Assembly (NCBI GenBank): GCA_944389925.1
Contig: CALXOD010000016.1
Location: 41,052-105,051 of the forward strand
Direction of reading: 5' to 3'
DNA length: 64,000 nt
Source of the DNA: an uncultured Victivallaceae bacterium
Lineage (GTDB): Bacteria; Verrucomicrobiota; Lentisphaeria; Victivallales; Victivallaceae
How positions within the stretch are numbered: the stretch's first letter is position 1; every line of letters starts with the position of its first letter. Shown here one piece after another: positions 27,731 through 38,232 of this stretch. The position numbers were made by a program, and so were the translations under genes. The notes under the pieces were generated by a model. That model was not told the origin of the DNA. It ran no database searches and saw nothing but the letters and a program-made list of their open reading frames with translations.

Positions 27731-28602
27731 TTCTTTTCGTCCTCCTCCGCCATAGACGAAGCCTCCGATTCCGTATCCTCCCCAGATACATCATTGAGAA
27801 TATCGGTAATAGCCGGATCGTTATCCTCCTGTTCGGTAATAATCAGTTTTTCCAGATACTCTTCAAGTTTTTCCGGCGTCAGGTTGCGCCGCAATGTGCC
27901 GCGGGTGCAGATACTGATAATGCCGGTTTCCTCCGACACCACCACCACCACCGCATCGGTTTCTTCCGCAATCCCCATCGCCGCACGGTGCCGCGTCCCC
28001 AGACGCTGCAGGCAATCCGCCGTGCTCCGCGTCAGCGGCAGAATAACCCGCGCAGCGACAATCCGGTTATCCCGGATGATCACAGCACCATCATGCAGAG
28101 GAGATTTGGGAAAGAAAATAGACTCCAGCAGCATGGAGTTCACTTTCACATCCAGCTTCACCGCGTCCTCTTCGAACGTTCGCAGTCCGATCCGACGCTC
28201 AAAAACAATCAGTGCGCCGCATTTGCGCCGGGCCATGTCCACTGTAGCAGTGACGATTTCTCCTATCACCTCCCGTTGCCGCTTGCCGCGCAAAAAAGTA
28301 TAAGACCCCAGCTGGGCAAAGGCCCGGCGCAGTTCCGGCTGAAAAATCACAATCACCGCCGTCGCCAGAATCCCCCAGAAGCCTTCAATCAGCCAGTTGA
28401 TCACTTCAAACTTGAGCGCATCGGAGGCGATCGACAGCCCCAGCAACACCGTAATCAACCCGGTCAGCACATAAGCGCCGCGGGTCCCCCGCATAAAGTA
28501 GAGAACTTTGTAAATCAGGAACGCGATCAGGCCGACTTCCAGTGTCGGCCGCAGATAACGCATCAGCAGTTCAAAGTATGCCTGGTAAGATGACCAATCC
28601 AC
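27727..28602 (-). CDS. cdaA: Diadenylate cyclase CdaA (c-di-AMP synthase)
   Basis: Makes c-di-AMP from two ATP. After three N-terminal membrane helices (about 12-95 of the mature frame; 'LEVGLIAFLIYKVLYFMRGT') comes the DAC domain with Asp-Gly-Ala in 'SPLHDGAVIIRDN' and Arg-His-Arg in 'LGTRHRAAMGIAEETDAVVV', both needed for catalysis. A 40-residue acidic tail follows. The annotated start is GTG at 28602 (GGAAG eight bases upstream, 291 residues). A longer open frame reaches back into folP but its first 41 codons are not CdaA-like. Order folP-cdaA-ybbR; glmM lies a few genes upstream. Confidence 0.93.
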   Translation of the reverse strand: MDWSSYQAYFELLMRYLRPTLEVGLIAFLIYKVLYFMRGTRGAYVLTGLITVLLGLSIASDALKFEVINWLIEGFWGILATAVIVIFQPELRRAFAQLGSYTFLRGKRQREVIGEIVTATVDMARRKCGALIVFERRIGLRTFEEDAVKLDVKVNSMLLESIFFPKSPLHDGAVIIRDNRIVAARVILPLTRSTADCLQRLGTRHRAAMGIAEETDAVVVVVSEETGIISICTRGTLRRNLTPEKLEEYLEKLIITEQEDNDPAITDILNDVSGEDTESEASSMAEEDEKK

Positions 28603-28673
28603 AAGCTGTCTTCCGTTCCCGTTTTTCCGGATTTCCTGTCTTCGTTCTAATATATCGCTCCGGCGTGTTGCTT

Positions 28674-29507
28674 TCAACACCCGCAACCAGGATTTTCCGC
28701 ATCGTCTCCGGCAAGATGCCGCCACACCCGGAAAGCTTCCACCGTCGCACGCACATCATGCACCCTTACCATCGCCGCCCCATATCTCAGAGCATGAAGC
28801 GACACCGCCAGCGTCCCCGCCTCCCGCCGCAACGGCTCCGGCTCCCTCAACAGCGCCCCCAGAAAGGACTTTCGCGAATGCCCGATCAACACCGGTCCCA
28901 CCTGACGCAATTCCGCCATATGCCGAAGCAACGTCCAGTCCTGCTCCGCCGTCTTGGCAAATCCCAGACAGGGGTCGAACAGAAGATTTTCCCGCTTCAC
29001 CCCCTCCCGTTCCGCCTCTCCGGCCCGAGCAGTCCAGTAGGCACAAACTTCCGCCGTAACATCGGAATAACAGCAGTTTTCCGGCAATCGCATCCATTCG
29101 GGTGTTCCCCGGGTATGCCCGATGATCAACCGTGCGTCGAAGGCCGCCACTACCGCCGCCATATCCGGTGAAAAACTTAACCCGCTGACATCATTTACCA
29201 TGGCCGCTCCGGCATCCAGCGCAGCCCGTGCTACGATACTCTTGCGCGTGTCCACACTGATCACGCATTCCGGACGCAGCCGCCTTACCTCCAGAATCAC
29301 CGGCACCACCCGGGCAATCTCTTCTTCAGCAGGAACTTCCAATGCTCCTGGGCGGGTGGATTCTCCACCAATGTCAATCAGATCGGCCCCATCATCCAGC
29401 AGCCGCAGAGACTTATCCACCGCCGCCGGCATCGTCGCCGACGTCCCACCATCGGAAAAGGAATCGGGCGTCACGTTGACGATCCCCATAATCTCCGTTT
29501 TCTTCAT
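28674..29507 (-). CDS. folP: Dihydropteroate synthase
   Basis: Condenses pABA with 6-hydroxymethyl-dihydropterin pyrophosphate (folate synthesis; sulfonamide target). The 277-residue form begins 'MKKTEIMGIVNVTPDSFSDG', the first signature of the family. It also shows 'DIGGESTRPGA', 'ISVDTRKSIVARAALDAGA', 'NDVSGL' and 'GHSRKSFLG' in order. An in-frame extension of 38 codons lacks conservation. It lies between gyrA and cdaA. Confidence 0.96.
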   Translation of the reverse strand: MKKTEIMGIVNVTPDSFSDGGTSATMPAAVDKSLRLLDDGADLIDIGGESTRPGALEVPAEEEIARVVPVILEVRRLRPECVISVDTRKSIVARAALDAGAAMVNDVSGLSFSPDMAAVVAAFDARLIIGHTRGTPEWMRLPENCCYSDVTAEVCAYWTARAGEAEREGVKRENLLFDPCLGFAKTAEQDWTLLRHMAELRQVGPVLIGHSRKSFLGALLREPEPLRREAGTLAVSLHALRYGAAMVRVHDVRATVEAFRVWRHLAGDDAENPGCGC

Positions 29508-29645
29508 CGTTCCCGTACTCCCCGTTTCCTCCGGGGTCGTCCCGGAAAAATAAAATCTCCGCCGCCAGACGGAGATTTTCCGCCCTCTATTGCAGGAGGG
29601 CACAACCAGCCGCATCAGCAACCGTTTCGGTCGGCAGATGTGACA

Positions 29646-32312
29646 TTATTCGTCCATGGAGTTTTCCCCGTCGTCCTCATCGGCCTCCACCACCGGCTCC
29701 GCCGGCATCGCGGAAGCTGCCGACACTCCGGCACGAACAGTGCCGTCCGCCGTCGCGGATGCTTCCGGACGATCTTCCGGCGTCACTTCGATCAGACGCG
29801 CCACCCCGGTAATCCGATCTCCCCGGTTGAGATTCATGATGCGGACCCCTCTCGAATTGCGTCCGACGGTCCGAATCTCTCCTGCCGGAATCCGAACCAG
29901 CTGTCCCCGCTCTGTGGTCAGCAGAATCTCATCATCGTTTTCGATCTGCAACGCGTTGATCACAAACTCCCCATCCCGCAACCGGATACTGGCCACCCCT
30001 TTGGCACCGCGGTTGGTTTTCCGGTAAGTACTGACGAAGGAACGTTTTCCCATACCGCCGGTGGTAACCACCAGAATTTCCGGACCGCTGCCGGAAGCCG
30101 GAGCTTCGTCGCCTTCGCCACTGTCCACCTCAGCGATCTCTTCCTCGTCATCCGCAGCCGGCGGTTCATCATCCACCTTTTCGCGGATCACCTCCATGGC
30201 CACCACATCGTCGCCTTCCAGTTTGAAACGCATACCGGTCACCCCGCGGGCAGTCCGGCCCATCGGCCGAATCTGCTCGTCGGTCTGATCGAACCGGCAG
30301 GCCATGCCAAGCCGGGTGGAGAGCAGAATTTCATCTCCGTCGGCACTGACCGCGGCGCCGATGAGGTCGTCGTCCTCTTCGATGATCAATGCCCGCAATC
30401 CCGTCCGACGGAGGTTCTTGAAGAGCGACAGCGCGGTCTTTTTGATATAACCGCGACGAGAGGCCATGACTATATATTTGTCCGGTTCCTCAAATTCTTC
30501 CGGATGCACGGTCAGCATCGCCCGAATTTTTTCGCCGGGCTCGACCTTGATCATATTGACAATTGCCTTGCCCTTACCGGTCCTGGATCCTTCGGGAATT
30601 TCATAAACATTCAGCCAGTACATGAATCCACGGTCAGTAAAGAAGAAAATCAGATCGTGGCTGTCGGCATTGAACAGATGTTCCACATGATCCTCGTCGC
30701 GGGTTTCCATCCCGATGATTCCCTTGCCGCCGCGGTGCTGCGTACGATAGGTATCGGCAGGAACCCGCTTGATGTAACCGGTACTGGACACCGTAATCAC
30801 GCAGCTGTGACGCGGAATCAGATCCGCAATGTTAAGATCGCTGTCGTCCATGACAATTTCGGTCCGGCGCACGTCGGCGTACTTGTCCCGGATTACAAGC
30901 AGTTCGTCCCGGATTACGCCAAGTCGCATTTCCCGGCTGGCCAGCAGATTCTGCAGATATTCAATGCGCTTCTGCAATTCTTCGTATTCATTGCGCACAT
31001 CCTCGATCGCCAACCCCGTCAACTGATGCAGCCGCATGTCGAGAATCGCATCCACCTGAAGCTGCGTAAAACCGAAACGCGCCCGCAACGCCTCCGCCGC
31101 ATCCTGACGGCTGCGGGATTCCCGAATGATCTTAACCACTTCGTCAATGTTCGCCAGTGCCAGCAGCAATCCTTCCAGAATGTGAGCCCGGGCACGAGCT
31201 TTATTAAGATCAAACATGGCCCGCCGCGTCACCACTTCCAGCCGGTGATCAATATAGGCCTGAAGAATTTCCGCCAGATTCATCACCCGCGGACGGTTGT
31301 GATCAACGACCAGCATCGTGGCCCCCAGCACCGTTTCCAGCGGCGTATGGGCAAACAGCTGATTCAGAACCACCGATCCCATCGCACCACGCTTGATGTC
31401 AACCACAATGCGGATGCCGGTGCGTTTGCTGGTTTCGTCGCGCAACCCGGAAATGCCGGTAATGCGCTTTTCCGAAACCAGATCGGCAATTTTCTTGACC
31501 AGCTGCTCCTTGTTGACGGCATATGGGATTTCCGTAATGATAATCTGCTCCCGTCCGTCTTTTTCGATCACTTCGGCACGGGCGCGCAACCGGATGCTGC
31601 CGCGTCCGGTGGCATAAATTTGCCGCAGCGAATAACGGCCGCGGATGATTGCGCCGGTCGGGAAATCGGGACCGGGCAGATATTCCATCAACTCATCCAC
31701 AGTCGCCTTCGGATTTTCCAGCAGCGCCACGGTGGCGTTGATCACCTCACCGAGATTGTGCGGTGGAATGTTGGTTGCCATCCCGACCCCGATCCCGGTG
31801 CTGCCGTTCACCAGCAGATGCGGGAAACTTGCCGGAAGCACCGACGGTTCAGTTTCGGATTCATCGAAGTTGGGAACCATATCGACGGTGTCTTTTTCGA
31901 TATCGGCCAGGAGTTCCTCGGCCAGCCGCTCCATACGGCACTCGGTGTACCGACTGGCGGCGGCGGGGTCGCCGTCGATGTTCCCGAAATTCCCCTGCCC
32001 TTCGATCAGGGGCGCGCGCATGGAGAAGTCCTGAGCCAGCCGCACCAGTGCGTCATAAATGGCGGCATCGCCATGCGGGTGGTATTTCCCCATGACTTCC
32101 CCGACGACACGGGCGCATTTGACCGTGGCATGAGATTTTGTCAGCCCGAGCTGCTTCATCGCATACAGAATGCGGCGGTTCACCGGCTTGAGACCGTCGC
32201 GCACGTCCGGAATGGCGCGGCCGACATTCACACTCAATGAATACTGCAGGTAAGCAGTATGCATGATGTCTTCGATATTGACGGGGAAATCCCGTGTTTC
32301 GAGTTCGCTCAT
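29646..32312 (-). CDS. gyrA: DNA gyrase subunit A
   Basis: DNA-cleaving subunit of gyrase, 888 residues. Catalytic Tyr122 lies in '[11 protein letters not shown]'. The C-terminal beta-pinwheel has a GyrA-box-like '[20 protein letters not shown]', which marks gyrase rather than topoisomerase IV. In the quinolone region ('[16 protein letters not shown]') residue 83 is Ala instead of Ser; Asp87 is kept. The pinwheel contains an acidic insert of about 30 residues ('[20 protein letters not shown]') and the protein ends in an acidic tail. The start is ATG at 32312 with AAGG upstream. gyrB is not in the window. Confidence 0.98.
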   Translation of the reverse strand: MSELETRDFPVNIEDIMHTAYLQYSLSVNVGRAIPDVRDGLKPVNRRILYAMKQLGLTKSHATVKCARVVGEVMGKYHPHGDAAIYDALVRLAQDFSMRAPLIEGQGNFGNIDGDPAAASRYTECRMERLAEELLADIEKDTVDMVPNFDESETEPSVLPASFPHLLVNGSTGIGVGMATNIPPHNLGEVINATVALLENPKATVDELMEYLPGPDFPTGAIIRGRYSLRQIYATGRGSIRLRARAEVIEKDGREQIIITEIPYAVNKEQLVKKIADLVSEKRITGISGLRDETSKRTGIRIVVDIKRGAMGSVVLNQLFAHTPLETVLGATMLVVDHNRPRVMNLAEILQAYIDHRLEVVTRRAMFDLNKARARAHILEGLLLALANIDEVVKIIRESRSRQDAAEALRARFGFTQLQVDAILDMRLHQLTGLAIEDVRNEYEELQKRIEYLQNLLASREMRLGVIRDELLVIRDKYADVRRTEIVMDDSDLNIADLIPRHSCVITVSSTGYIKRVPADTYRTQHRGGKGIIGMETRDEDHVEHLFNADSHDLIFFFTDRGFMYWLNVYEIPEGSRTGKGKAIVNMIKVEPGEKIRAMLTVHPEEFEEPDKYIVMASRRGYIKKTALSLFKNLRRTGLRALIIEEDDDLIGAAVSADGDEILLSTRLGMACRFDQTDEQIRPMGRTARGVTGMRFKLEGDDVVAMEVIREKVDDEPPAADDEEEIAEVDSGEGDEAPASGSGPEILVVTTGGMGKRSFVSTYRKTNRGAKGVASIRLRDGEFVINALQIENDDEILLTTERGQLVRIPAGEIRTVGRNSRGVRIMNLNRGDRITGVARLIEVTPEDRPEASATADGTVRAGVSAASAMPAEPVVEADEDDGENSMDE

Positions 32313-32630
32313 CACAGCCCTTTCTTCTGCGTGATTTCATCCCGCCGGAACAACCGGAGCATGGCATGAACGCCGGCGGGGATCCGCGGGTTGATACACA
32401 TGGATGGATTGATTATTTTAATTAATATACTTCAAAAACCTGCTGAAACAAGCCGCCGTCCCTGTTTTCCGCCCTGAAAACAAACAAAAAAAACACCCTT
32501 CCCCGAAAAACCGGAACAGCCACAAACGCCCCCCGGTCATGAAAATCCTCCAAAAGCCTCAATCCCGCTCTCGGAAAAACGGAATGCCCCCTTTTCGACC
32601 GCTGTGCCGGCCATTCTGCATTCATCCGGA
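32313..32630 (-). other. Spacer between GlmU-like gene and gyrA
   Basis: No gene seen. Besides the candidate gyrA promoter it contains a perfect 7-bp stem with 6-base loop around 32461-32480 (TGTTTTC/GAAAACA on the minus strand), preceded by T8 and poly-purine tracts. The stem is not followed by a T run, so I do not call a terminator. Confidence 0.4.
32424..32451 (-). promoter_or_regulatory. Candidate promoter of gyrA
   Basis: On the minus strand TTGTTT (32451-32446) and TATATT (32429-32424) are spaced by 16 bases in an AT-rich patch about 110 bases before the gyrA ATG. Matched by eye. Confidence 0.4.
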
Positions 32631-33491
32631 TCAGCGTTCGACCACATCCCCCGGCCGGGTCTCCGCTCCCGGAGGAAGCATACGTCCAGGATAGATCGCA
32701 GTATGAATCCCGGTATGCACGCCTTCGCCGACCACGGCTCCGAATTTGCGCCGCCCGGTGTCGATCCATTCCTCCCGGTATTTCCAGCGGTGGTTCCGTC
32801 CGTCGTGGCGCAGATTGGAGACGATCGTTCCGGCTCCGAAATTCACCCGGGCGCAGATCACCGAATCACCGACGTAACTCAGGTGCCCGATACTGACCCG
32901 GTCGAACAGCAGAGAATTCTTGACCTCCACCGCCTGCCCGATATGGCAGCGGTCGCCGGTGGCGGTATTGCCGCGAATGTAGCAGTTCGGGCCGATCTTG
33001 CAGTCTTCGCCGAACACCGCATTCCCTTCGATATATACCCCCGGCAGAATCACGCTGCCCCGCCCGAGCCGGATATGACCGTCTATCGTCACGCCATCCC
33101 GGACGATCCCGAAAATCTCATCTGTCTCCAGCCCCCCTACCAGTTGTTCATTGAGAGTCAGCAGATCCCAGGGATAACGGATTCGCAGCGACCCGGCATC
33201 CGGCTCCAGCACTACCGCTTCACCGCCGGCAAAATCCGTCACCAGCAGCTCCGCCCCGTCCATTTCGTCCCGGACAATCAGCGGCCGGGGCGTGTTCCGC
33301 GCCAGTTCCGCCAATGTCGGCGAGGGCAGAAAATCTCCCCGCACCCGAATCCGCCGCCCGTCGCCCGGGAATGGGGCAAAACGCTCCCGGATGAGCTCCG
33401 CAATCGTCCGTCCTGCCACCTTGATATTTTCCACAGCGCCCGTAATCGGAAACAACGTCTCCACCGTCCGGCTGTCAATTACCACGTCCAT
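32631..33491 (-). CDS. GlmU-like left-handed beta-helix acyltransferase with shortened N-terminal part
   Basis: The 286 residues end in a hexapeptide-repeat domain (about 115-280): 'IRLGRGSVILPGVYIEGNAV', then 'SIGHLSYVGDSVICARVNFG', where the His aligns with the GlmU acetyltransferase catalytic His, then 'AGTIVSNLRHDGRNH'. The first 110 residues ('MDVVIDSRTVETLFPITGAV') recall the alternative bacterial GlmU family but are too short for a full uridylyltransferase domain. It probably N-acetylates glucosamine-1-phosphate, the product of the adjacent glmM, or another amino-sugar. Another uridylyltransferase would then be needed. Confidence 0.85.
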   Translation of the reverse strand: MDVVIDSRTVETLFPITGAVENIKVAGRTIAELIRERFAPFPGDGRRIRVRGDFLPSPTLAELARNTPRPLIVRDEMDGAELLVTDFAGGEAVVLEPDAGSLRIRYPWDLLTLNEQLVGGLETDEIFGIVRDGVTIDGHIRLGRGSVILPGVYIEGNAVFGEDCKIGPNCYIRGNTATGDRCHIGQAVEVKNSLLFDRVSIGHLSYVGDSVICARVNFGAGTIVSNLRHDGRNHRWKYREEWIDTGRRKFGAVVGEGVHTGIHTAIYPGRMLPPGAETRPGDVVER

Positions 33492-33537
33492 TCCAGCCCG
33501 CCTCCTTTTCTGCTGTCATGCCGACTGCGGGCGCTGC

Positions 33538-34884
33538 TCAACACAGTTCCCGGCGGGCGGCATCCTCCAGGAGGTCGGCCCAGTAGCGCACCGAGTCGGC
33601 CTCCTCCGCCTCAACCAGAATTCTGATTTTGTTCTCCGTACCGGAGAAACGCACGACGATCCGTCCGGTATCCGCCAATGCCGCCCGGCACTCCGCCATT
33701 ACGCCGGACAATCCCGGCAAGTCTTCCAGCGGAGTTTTGCGAGCCACCGCCAGTGACCGGATTTCCTGCGGAAAAACCGGCATGAATCCAGCCAGTTCCG
33801 ATAATTTTCGCCGGCTTTTCTTCATCAGCTCCAGCACATGCAGCGCCGAAATAATCCCGTCTCCTGTCGTCGCATAGTCCATAAAAACAATATGCCCGGA
33901 CTGTTCTCCTCCGATATTGAACCGCCCCGCCCGCATCCGTTCGATCACATAGCGATCACCGACATCGGTCACTTCCACTTGAATGCCGTTTTCACGCATG
34001 GCACGATGCAGTCCCAGGTTGCTCATGGACGTTACCACCACGGTATTACCGGACAGACGCCCGCGCCGTTTGTATTCCAGCGCCAACATGCCGATGATCC
34101 GGTCGCCATTGACCTCCTCTCCATTTTCATCGCAGAAAATCACCCGATCGGCGTCCCCGTCAAAGGCAATTCCGGCATCGGCCCCATATTCCCGGACCAT
34201 GCGTCCGACGTTGGCACTATGTAGCGCTCCGCAGTCAAGATTGATATTGCAGCCATCCGGATGCCCCCCTGTCTCCACCACTTCGGCCCCGAGTTCCCGG
34301 AAAATCAGCGGCGCCATGGCATAAGCGGCTCCATTGGCGCAGTCAAGAACGATTTTCAGTCCCCTCAAACTGAGATTATGAATGGAGCTCTTGGCAAATT
34401 CGATATAACGCCCACGGGCATCATCAATGCGGTATGCCTTGCCGATACCGTCAGCAGGCACATGTTCACTGTTCAGCGTACCGGAAAGAATGTACCGTTC
34501 AATTTCCAGCTCCACCTCGTCCGGCAACTTGAACCCGTCTGCGGCAAAAATCTTGATCCCGTTGTCTGGCGCCGGATTATGACTGGCGGTGATCATGATA
34601 CCACAGGCCGCTCCCATCGATCGGGTCAGATGCGCCACTGCCGGAGTCGGCATCGGCCCTACCGCCAGCACATCCATCCCCATCGACAAGAGCCCGCTGG
34701 TCAACGCTGACTCCAGCATATACCCCGAAAGCCGCGTATCCTTGCCGATCACGGCCCGGCAGCGAGCACCGCCGGATGCGAAATACTGGGCCGTTGCCTT
34801 CCCGACCAGCAATGCCATCTCGGCCGTAATCGGATAATGATTGGCCTGCCCCCGAATGCCGTCGGTCCCGAATAACTTTCTCAT
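33538..34884 (-). CDS. glmM: Phosphoglucosamine mutase
   Basis: Converts glucosamine-6-phosphate to glucosamine-1-phosphate for peptidoglycan and LPS precursors. The 448-residue form starts 'MRKLFGTDGIRGQAN' at 34884 with AAAGG upstream. The phosphoserine loop is 'GIMITASHNPAPDNGIK' with Ser101. The metal site is 'AFDGDADRVIFCDENG', the sugar loop 'GGEQSGHIVFMDYATTGDG', and 'VRFSGTENKIRILVE' binds phosphate. It is followed after 46 bases by the GlmU-like gene, an obvious functional pair. Confidence 0.97.
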   Translation of the reverse strand: MRKLFGTDGIRGQANHYPITAEMALLVGKATAQYFASGGARCRAVIGKDTRLSGYMLESALTSGLLSMGMDVLAVGPMPTPAVAHLTRSMGAACGIMITASHNPAPDNGIKIFAADGFKLPDEVELEIERYILSGTLNSEHVPADGIGKAYRIDDARGRYIEFAKSSIHNLSLRGLKIVLDCANGAAYAMAPLIFRELGAEVVETGGHPDGCNINLDCGALHSANVGRMVREYGADAGIAFDGDADRVIFCDENGEEVNGDRIIGMLALEYKRRGRLSGNTVVVTSMSNLGLHRAMRENGIQVEVTDVGDRYVIERMRAGRFNIGGEQSGHIVFMDYATTGDGIISALHVLELMKKSRRKLSELAGFMPVFPQEIRSLAVARKTPLEDLPGLSGVMAECRAALADTGRIVVRFSGTENKIRILVEAEEADSVRYWADLLEDAARRELC

Positions 34885-34945
34885 GTCAGCCCTTTCTTTA
34901 CTCTGTATCCTCTCCGGCGGCCCATCACTGTTCAACAGAATGTGT

Positions 34946-36142
34946 TCAACCGCGCCGCACCCGCCGCACCGCAGCAGCGATCCCCGGAGCCGCTCCACGA
35001 ATCACCTCTTCGTCCACACAGAACGCCATGCGGAAATACCCCGGCAATCCGAAGGAGCGCCCCGGCACCGCCAGAACCCGCTCCGCCACCAGCGCGTCGA
35101 TAAATTCGCGTTCGTCCGGCACCGGCGACTGCGGAAAGAAATAAAACGCCCCGCGCGGCAACTGGAACCGGATTCCGGCGGCACTCAGCACCTCTGCCAT
35201 CGCATCCCGCCGGCGGCGATAAATCTCCAGATCCACCTGTTCGTCCAAACATTCCAGCAGAATCTGCTGTGCCAGGGCCGGAGCATTGACAAACCCGAGA
35301 ATCCGGTTACACAAAATCAGCCCGCTCATCAGCTCATCCGCCCCTTCCATTGTCGGATTGACCGCAATATAGCCGATGCGTTCCCCCGCCAGCGAAAGAC
35401 TCTTGGAAAACGACCCGATCACCGCACTGTGCGGAAAAAATTCGAACACCGACGGAATCTCCACCCCGTCGAAATTCAAAAATCGATACGGCTCGTCCGC
35501 AATCACATAAATAGCCCGGCCGAACCGCCGTTCCGCCGCCGCCACCGCGTCCCCCAGCGCCTGCAATTCATCCCGCCGATAGATGACTCCGGTCGGATTA
35601 TGGGGAGAATTGAGGATGATTGCCCGGGTCCGGTCGTTGATCGCCGCGGCCATGCCTGCGACATCCAGTTCAAAAGTAAAATCCCGCGACGGCACCGTCA
35701 CCAGTTTCCCGCCGAAATTGCCCGCATAAAAACCGTATTCCACAAAATAGGGACTCGGCGTCAACACTTCGTCGCCTTCCGCCAGCACCGTACGGAACAA
35801 CACATTGAGGCCCCCTGCCGCGCCACAGGTGATCACGGTATGCCCGGCCTTGACCGGGGCTCCCTGTTCCTTCGTCAGCCGGGCGGCCAGCTTTTCCCGG
35901 AGCGCAGGATAGCCGGCATTCGGCATATAGCCGATGGAAAAAGGCTCCTGCGAATGCAAGGCGATCTTTTCCAGTGCGCTCTTCACCGCCGCCGGCGGCG
36001 GCAGATCCGGATTGCCGAGACTGAAGTCATAAACGTTAGCGTCCCCATATTGCCGGCGCAGCTCAATACCGGCTTCAAACATCTTCCGGATCCCGGAAGC
36101 ATGGGCGAGATAATCCTTGATTTCATCGGTGATCAACTGCAT
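34946..36142 (-). CDS. PLP-dependent class I aminotransferase
   Basis: A 398-residue fold type I aminotransferase of the aspartate/alanine group. It has 'VYDFSLGNPDLPPPAAVKSA' at the N-terminus, 'ITCGAAGGLNVLFRTVLAEG' for phosphate binding, 'NSPHNPTGVIYRRDEL', and the Schiff-base lysine in 'GSFSKSLSLAGERIGY'. The closing arginine lies in 'GYFRMAFCVDEE'. Substrate is not deducible. It ends 61 bases before glmM. Confidence 0.93.
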   Translation of the reverse strand: MQLITDEIKDYLAHASGIRKMFEAGIELRRQYGDANVYDFSLGNPDLPPPAAVKSALEKIALHSQEPFSIGYMPNAGYPALREKLAARLTKEQGAPVKAGHTVITCGAAGGLNVLFRTVLAEGDEVLTPSPYFVEYGFYAGNFGGKLVTVPSRDFTFELDVAGMAAAINDRTRAIILNSPHNPTGVIYRRDELQALGDAVAAAERRFGRAIYVIADEPYRFLNFDGVEIPSVFEFFPHSAVIGSFSKSLSLAGERIGYIAVNPTMEGADELMSGLILCNRILGFVNAPALAQQILLECLDEQVDLEIYRRRRDAMAEVLSAAGIRFQLPRGAFYFFPQSPVPDEREFIDALVAERVLAVPGRSFGLPGYFRMAFCVDEEVIRGAAPGIAAAVRRVRRG

Positions 36143-36358
36143 GATGTTCCTCCTGATTCATCGTATATTGTACCACCCGCAGCAGATTTTTCAAATATTT
36201 CCGGCAAATAAAGGGGGTTGAAAAACCTTCTCCGGGAAAATCCATCTGCCATCGCCCCACCACCCAAAGAGGAATCACCTGACAGTCGACCGCGCGCCAC
36301 CCCCCGTCCTCTTCCTCGAAATCGCGGCAACTGTACCGCCATCACCGGGGTACCGACG

Positions 36359-38232
36359 TCACGGACGGAACCGCCCCCCAACTTTCAGTTTTCCGGCAAT
36401 GGCGTCGGCAATCTGCGGTGCCGTCAGCCCGAAACGCTTGCGCACCTCCTCCGGCCGCCCGAACGGAATCACTCGATCCGGCCAGCCGAAACGGCCGGTC
36501 AACCCCGGCCCACCCGCCAGCGCCTCATCCAGCGCCGATGCCAGCCCGCCGCAGAGCACATGATCTTCCAATGAAAAAACGGGGAATCGCCCGGCATGGC
36601 TCCGGGCCAGCTCCGCATCCAGCGGTTTCAGACAACGGGCATTGACCACTGTCGTTTTCAACCCATAATGCCGCTCCAGCAGTTCCGCCGCCGACAGCGC
36701 CACCCGGCAATCCGTTCCGAAGGTCCAGATCGCCAGGTTACTCCCTTCTCGCAGCACTGCAGCCCGCCCGGGCTCCGGCGGCGGCACCGGGCGGTTCGGA
36801 TCAAACACCGCTCCGCTGGAACCACGGGGATAACGCAATGCCACCGGTGTTTTCATCGCCACCGCCCAATGCAGCATCGTCCGCAGTTCATTTTCATCCG
36901 CCGGGGCGAAATCGTCAAATTCGGCATGGCCCGCAGAAATGCCAGGTCGTAAATCCCGTGATGCGTCGGTCCATCTTCCACCATCCCGGCCCGGTCCAGC
37001 GCCAGAATCACCGGCAGATTCTGCAGACATACATCATGATAAATCGGATCGAAAGCCCGCTGCATGAACGTTGAATAAATCGCCGCCACCGGGTGCATCC
37101 CTCCCGCCGCCAGCCCCGAGGCGAACACCACCGCGTGCTCCTCGGCAATCCCCACATCGAAAAAACGCTCGGGGAACCGTTCCGCAAATCCCGTCAATCC
37201 GGTCCCCGACGCCATCGCCGCCGTAATCGCCGCCAGCTCCGAATGCGTTTCCGCCAGCTCCGTCAGCGTCTCTCCGAACGCCCGCGAAAAGGTCATGCGT
37301 CCAGACCCGCGCAACCCCAGCGCCGGATCGAAAGGCGGCACTCCATGATAACGCTCGGGGGCCTCCGCCGCAGGGGCATAACCATGTCCTTTTTCTGTAA
37401 TCACGTGTACGATAACCGGCCGCCGCGAATCCCGGGCCGCCGACAGCAGCCGGACCAGATCCGGAATCGAATGTCCGTTCACCGGCCCCAGATAACGGAT
37501 GCCGAGCTCTTCAAACAATCCGCCGGGCAGAAAAACGCTTTTCGTCGCCTCCTCAATCTTCTGAACGGAACGATATAAGTCCGGCACCTTGCGCAACATG
37601 GTCTTGGCCAGCGCCTTAAAATGCCCGTATGCCCGCCCGGAAATAATACGATTGAGGTAAGACGGCAACGCTCCAACATTGTGATCGATCGACATGCGAT
37701 TATCATTAAGCACGATCACCAGCGGCGCGCCGCTCTCTTCCACACTGTTGAGCCCCTCCAGCGAAATTCCGCAATTCAGCGATCCGTCTCCCACAATCGC
37801 CACTGCGCGGGCATCGTCTCCGCGGCGGCGGGCGGCCACTTCCAGACCGAGCGCGGCGGAGATCGCAGTTCCGGCATGGCCGCCGCCGATCACATCATAC
37901 TGCGGGGATTCAATGCGGGACTGAAAACCGGAACAGCCGTCCGTCTGACGTAATTTTCGAAACAGATTACGACGTCCGGTCAGCAGTTTATGGGAATAGG
38001 CCTGATGCCCGACATCCCAGATCAGGCAATCCTTCGGCGTGTTGAATACCAGATGCAGCGCCAGCGTCAGCTCCACCGTCCCGAGGCTGGAAGAGAGGTG
38101 TCCGCCGTTCCGGGAAACAGTTTCCAGAATCACACTACGCAGTTCCGCGGCCAACTGTTCCAGTTCGGCTGGTGTAAGCCGCCGCAGATCGGCGGGGGTC
38201 TCCATGCGATCCAGTATTGATTCGTTTCCCAA
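36359..38232 (-). pseudogene. dxs: 1-deoxy-D-xylulose-5-phosphate synthase, broken by a one-base frameshift
   Basis: First enzyme of the MEP isoprenoid pathway (thiamine-diphosphate dependent). The first frame, from TTG at 38232 with AAGAGG nine bases upstream, covers residues 1 to about 440: 'GHLSSSLGTVELTLALHLVF', 'GDGSLNCGISLEGLNSVEES' (TPP motif), 'RFFDVGIAEEHAVVFASGLA' with the catalytic Glu, then 'PTHHGIYDLAFLRAMPNLTI'. It then leaves the family and stops at 36853. The family continues in the next frame from 'FAPADENELRTMLHWAVAMK' to the proper C-terminus at 36359. Restoring one base near the AAA run at 36909-36911 would give a continuous protein of about 624 residues, the normal length. 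This is an indel, sequencing error or decaying gene; no slippery site is evident. Confidence 0.9.

Noticed and set aside
29640..32240. 866-codon open frame on the plus strand, antisense to gyrA
   Set aside because: It lies wholly against gyrA, has no family resemblance or ribosome binding site, and arises from the codon bias of a GC-rich gene.
36853..37030. Programmed frameshift in dxs
   Set aside because: No slippery heptamer or downstream stimulator seen, and dxs is not known to use recoding; an indel is simpler.
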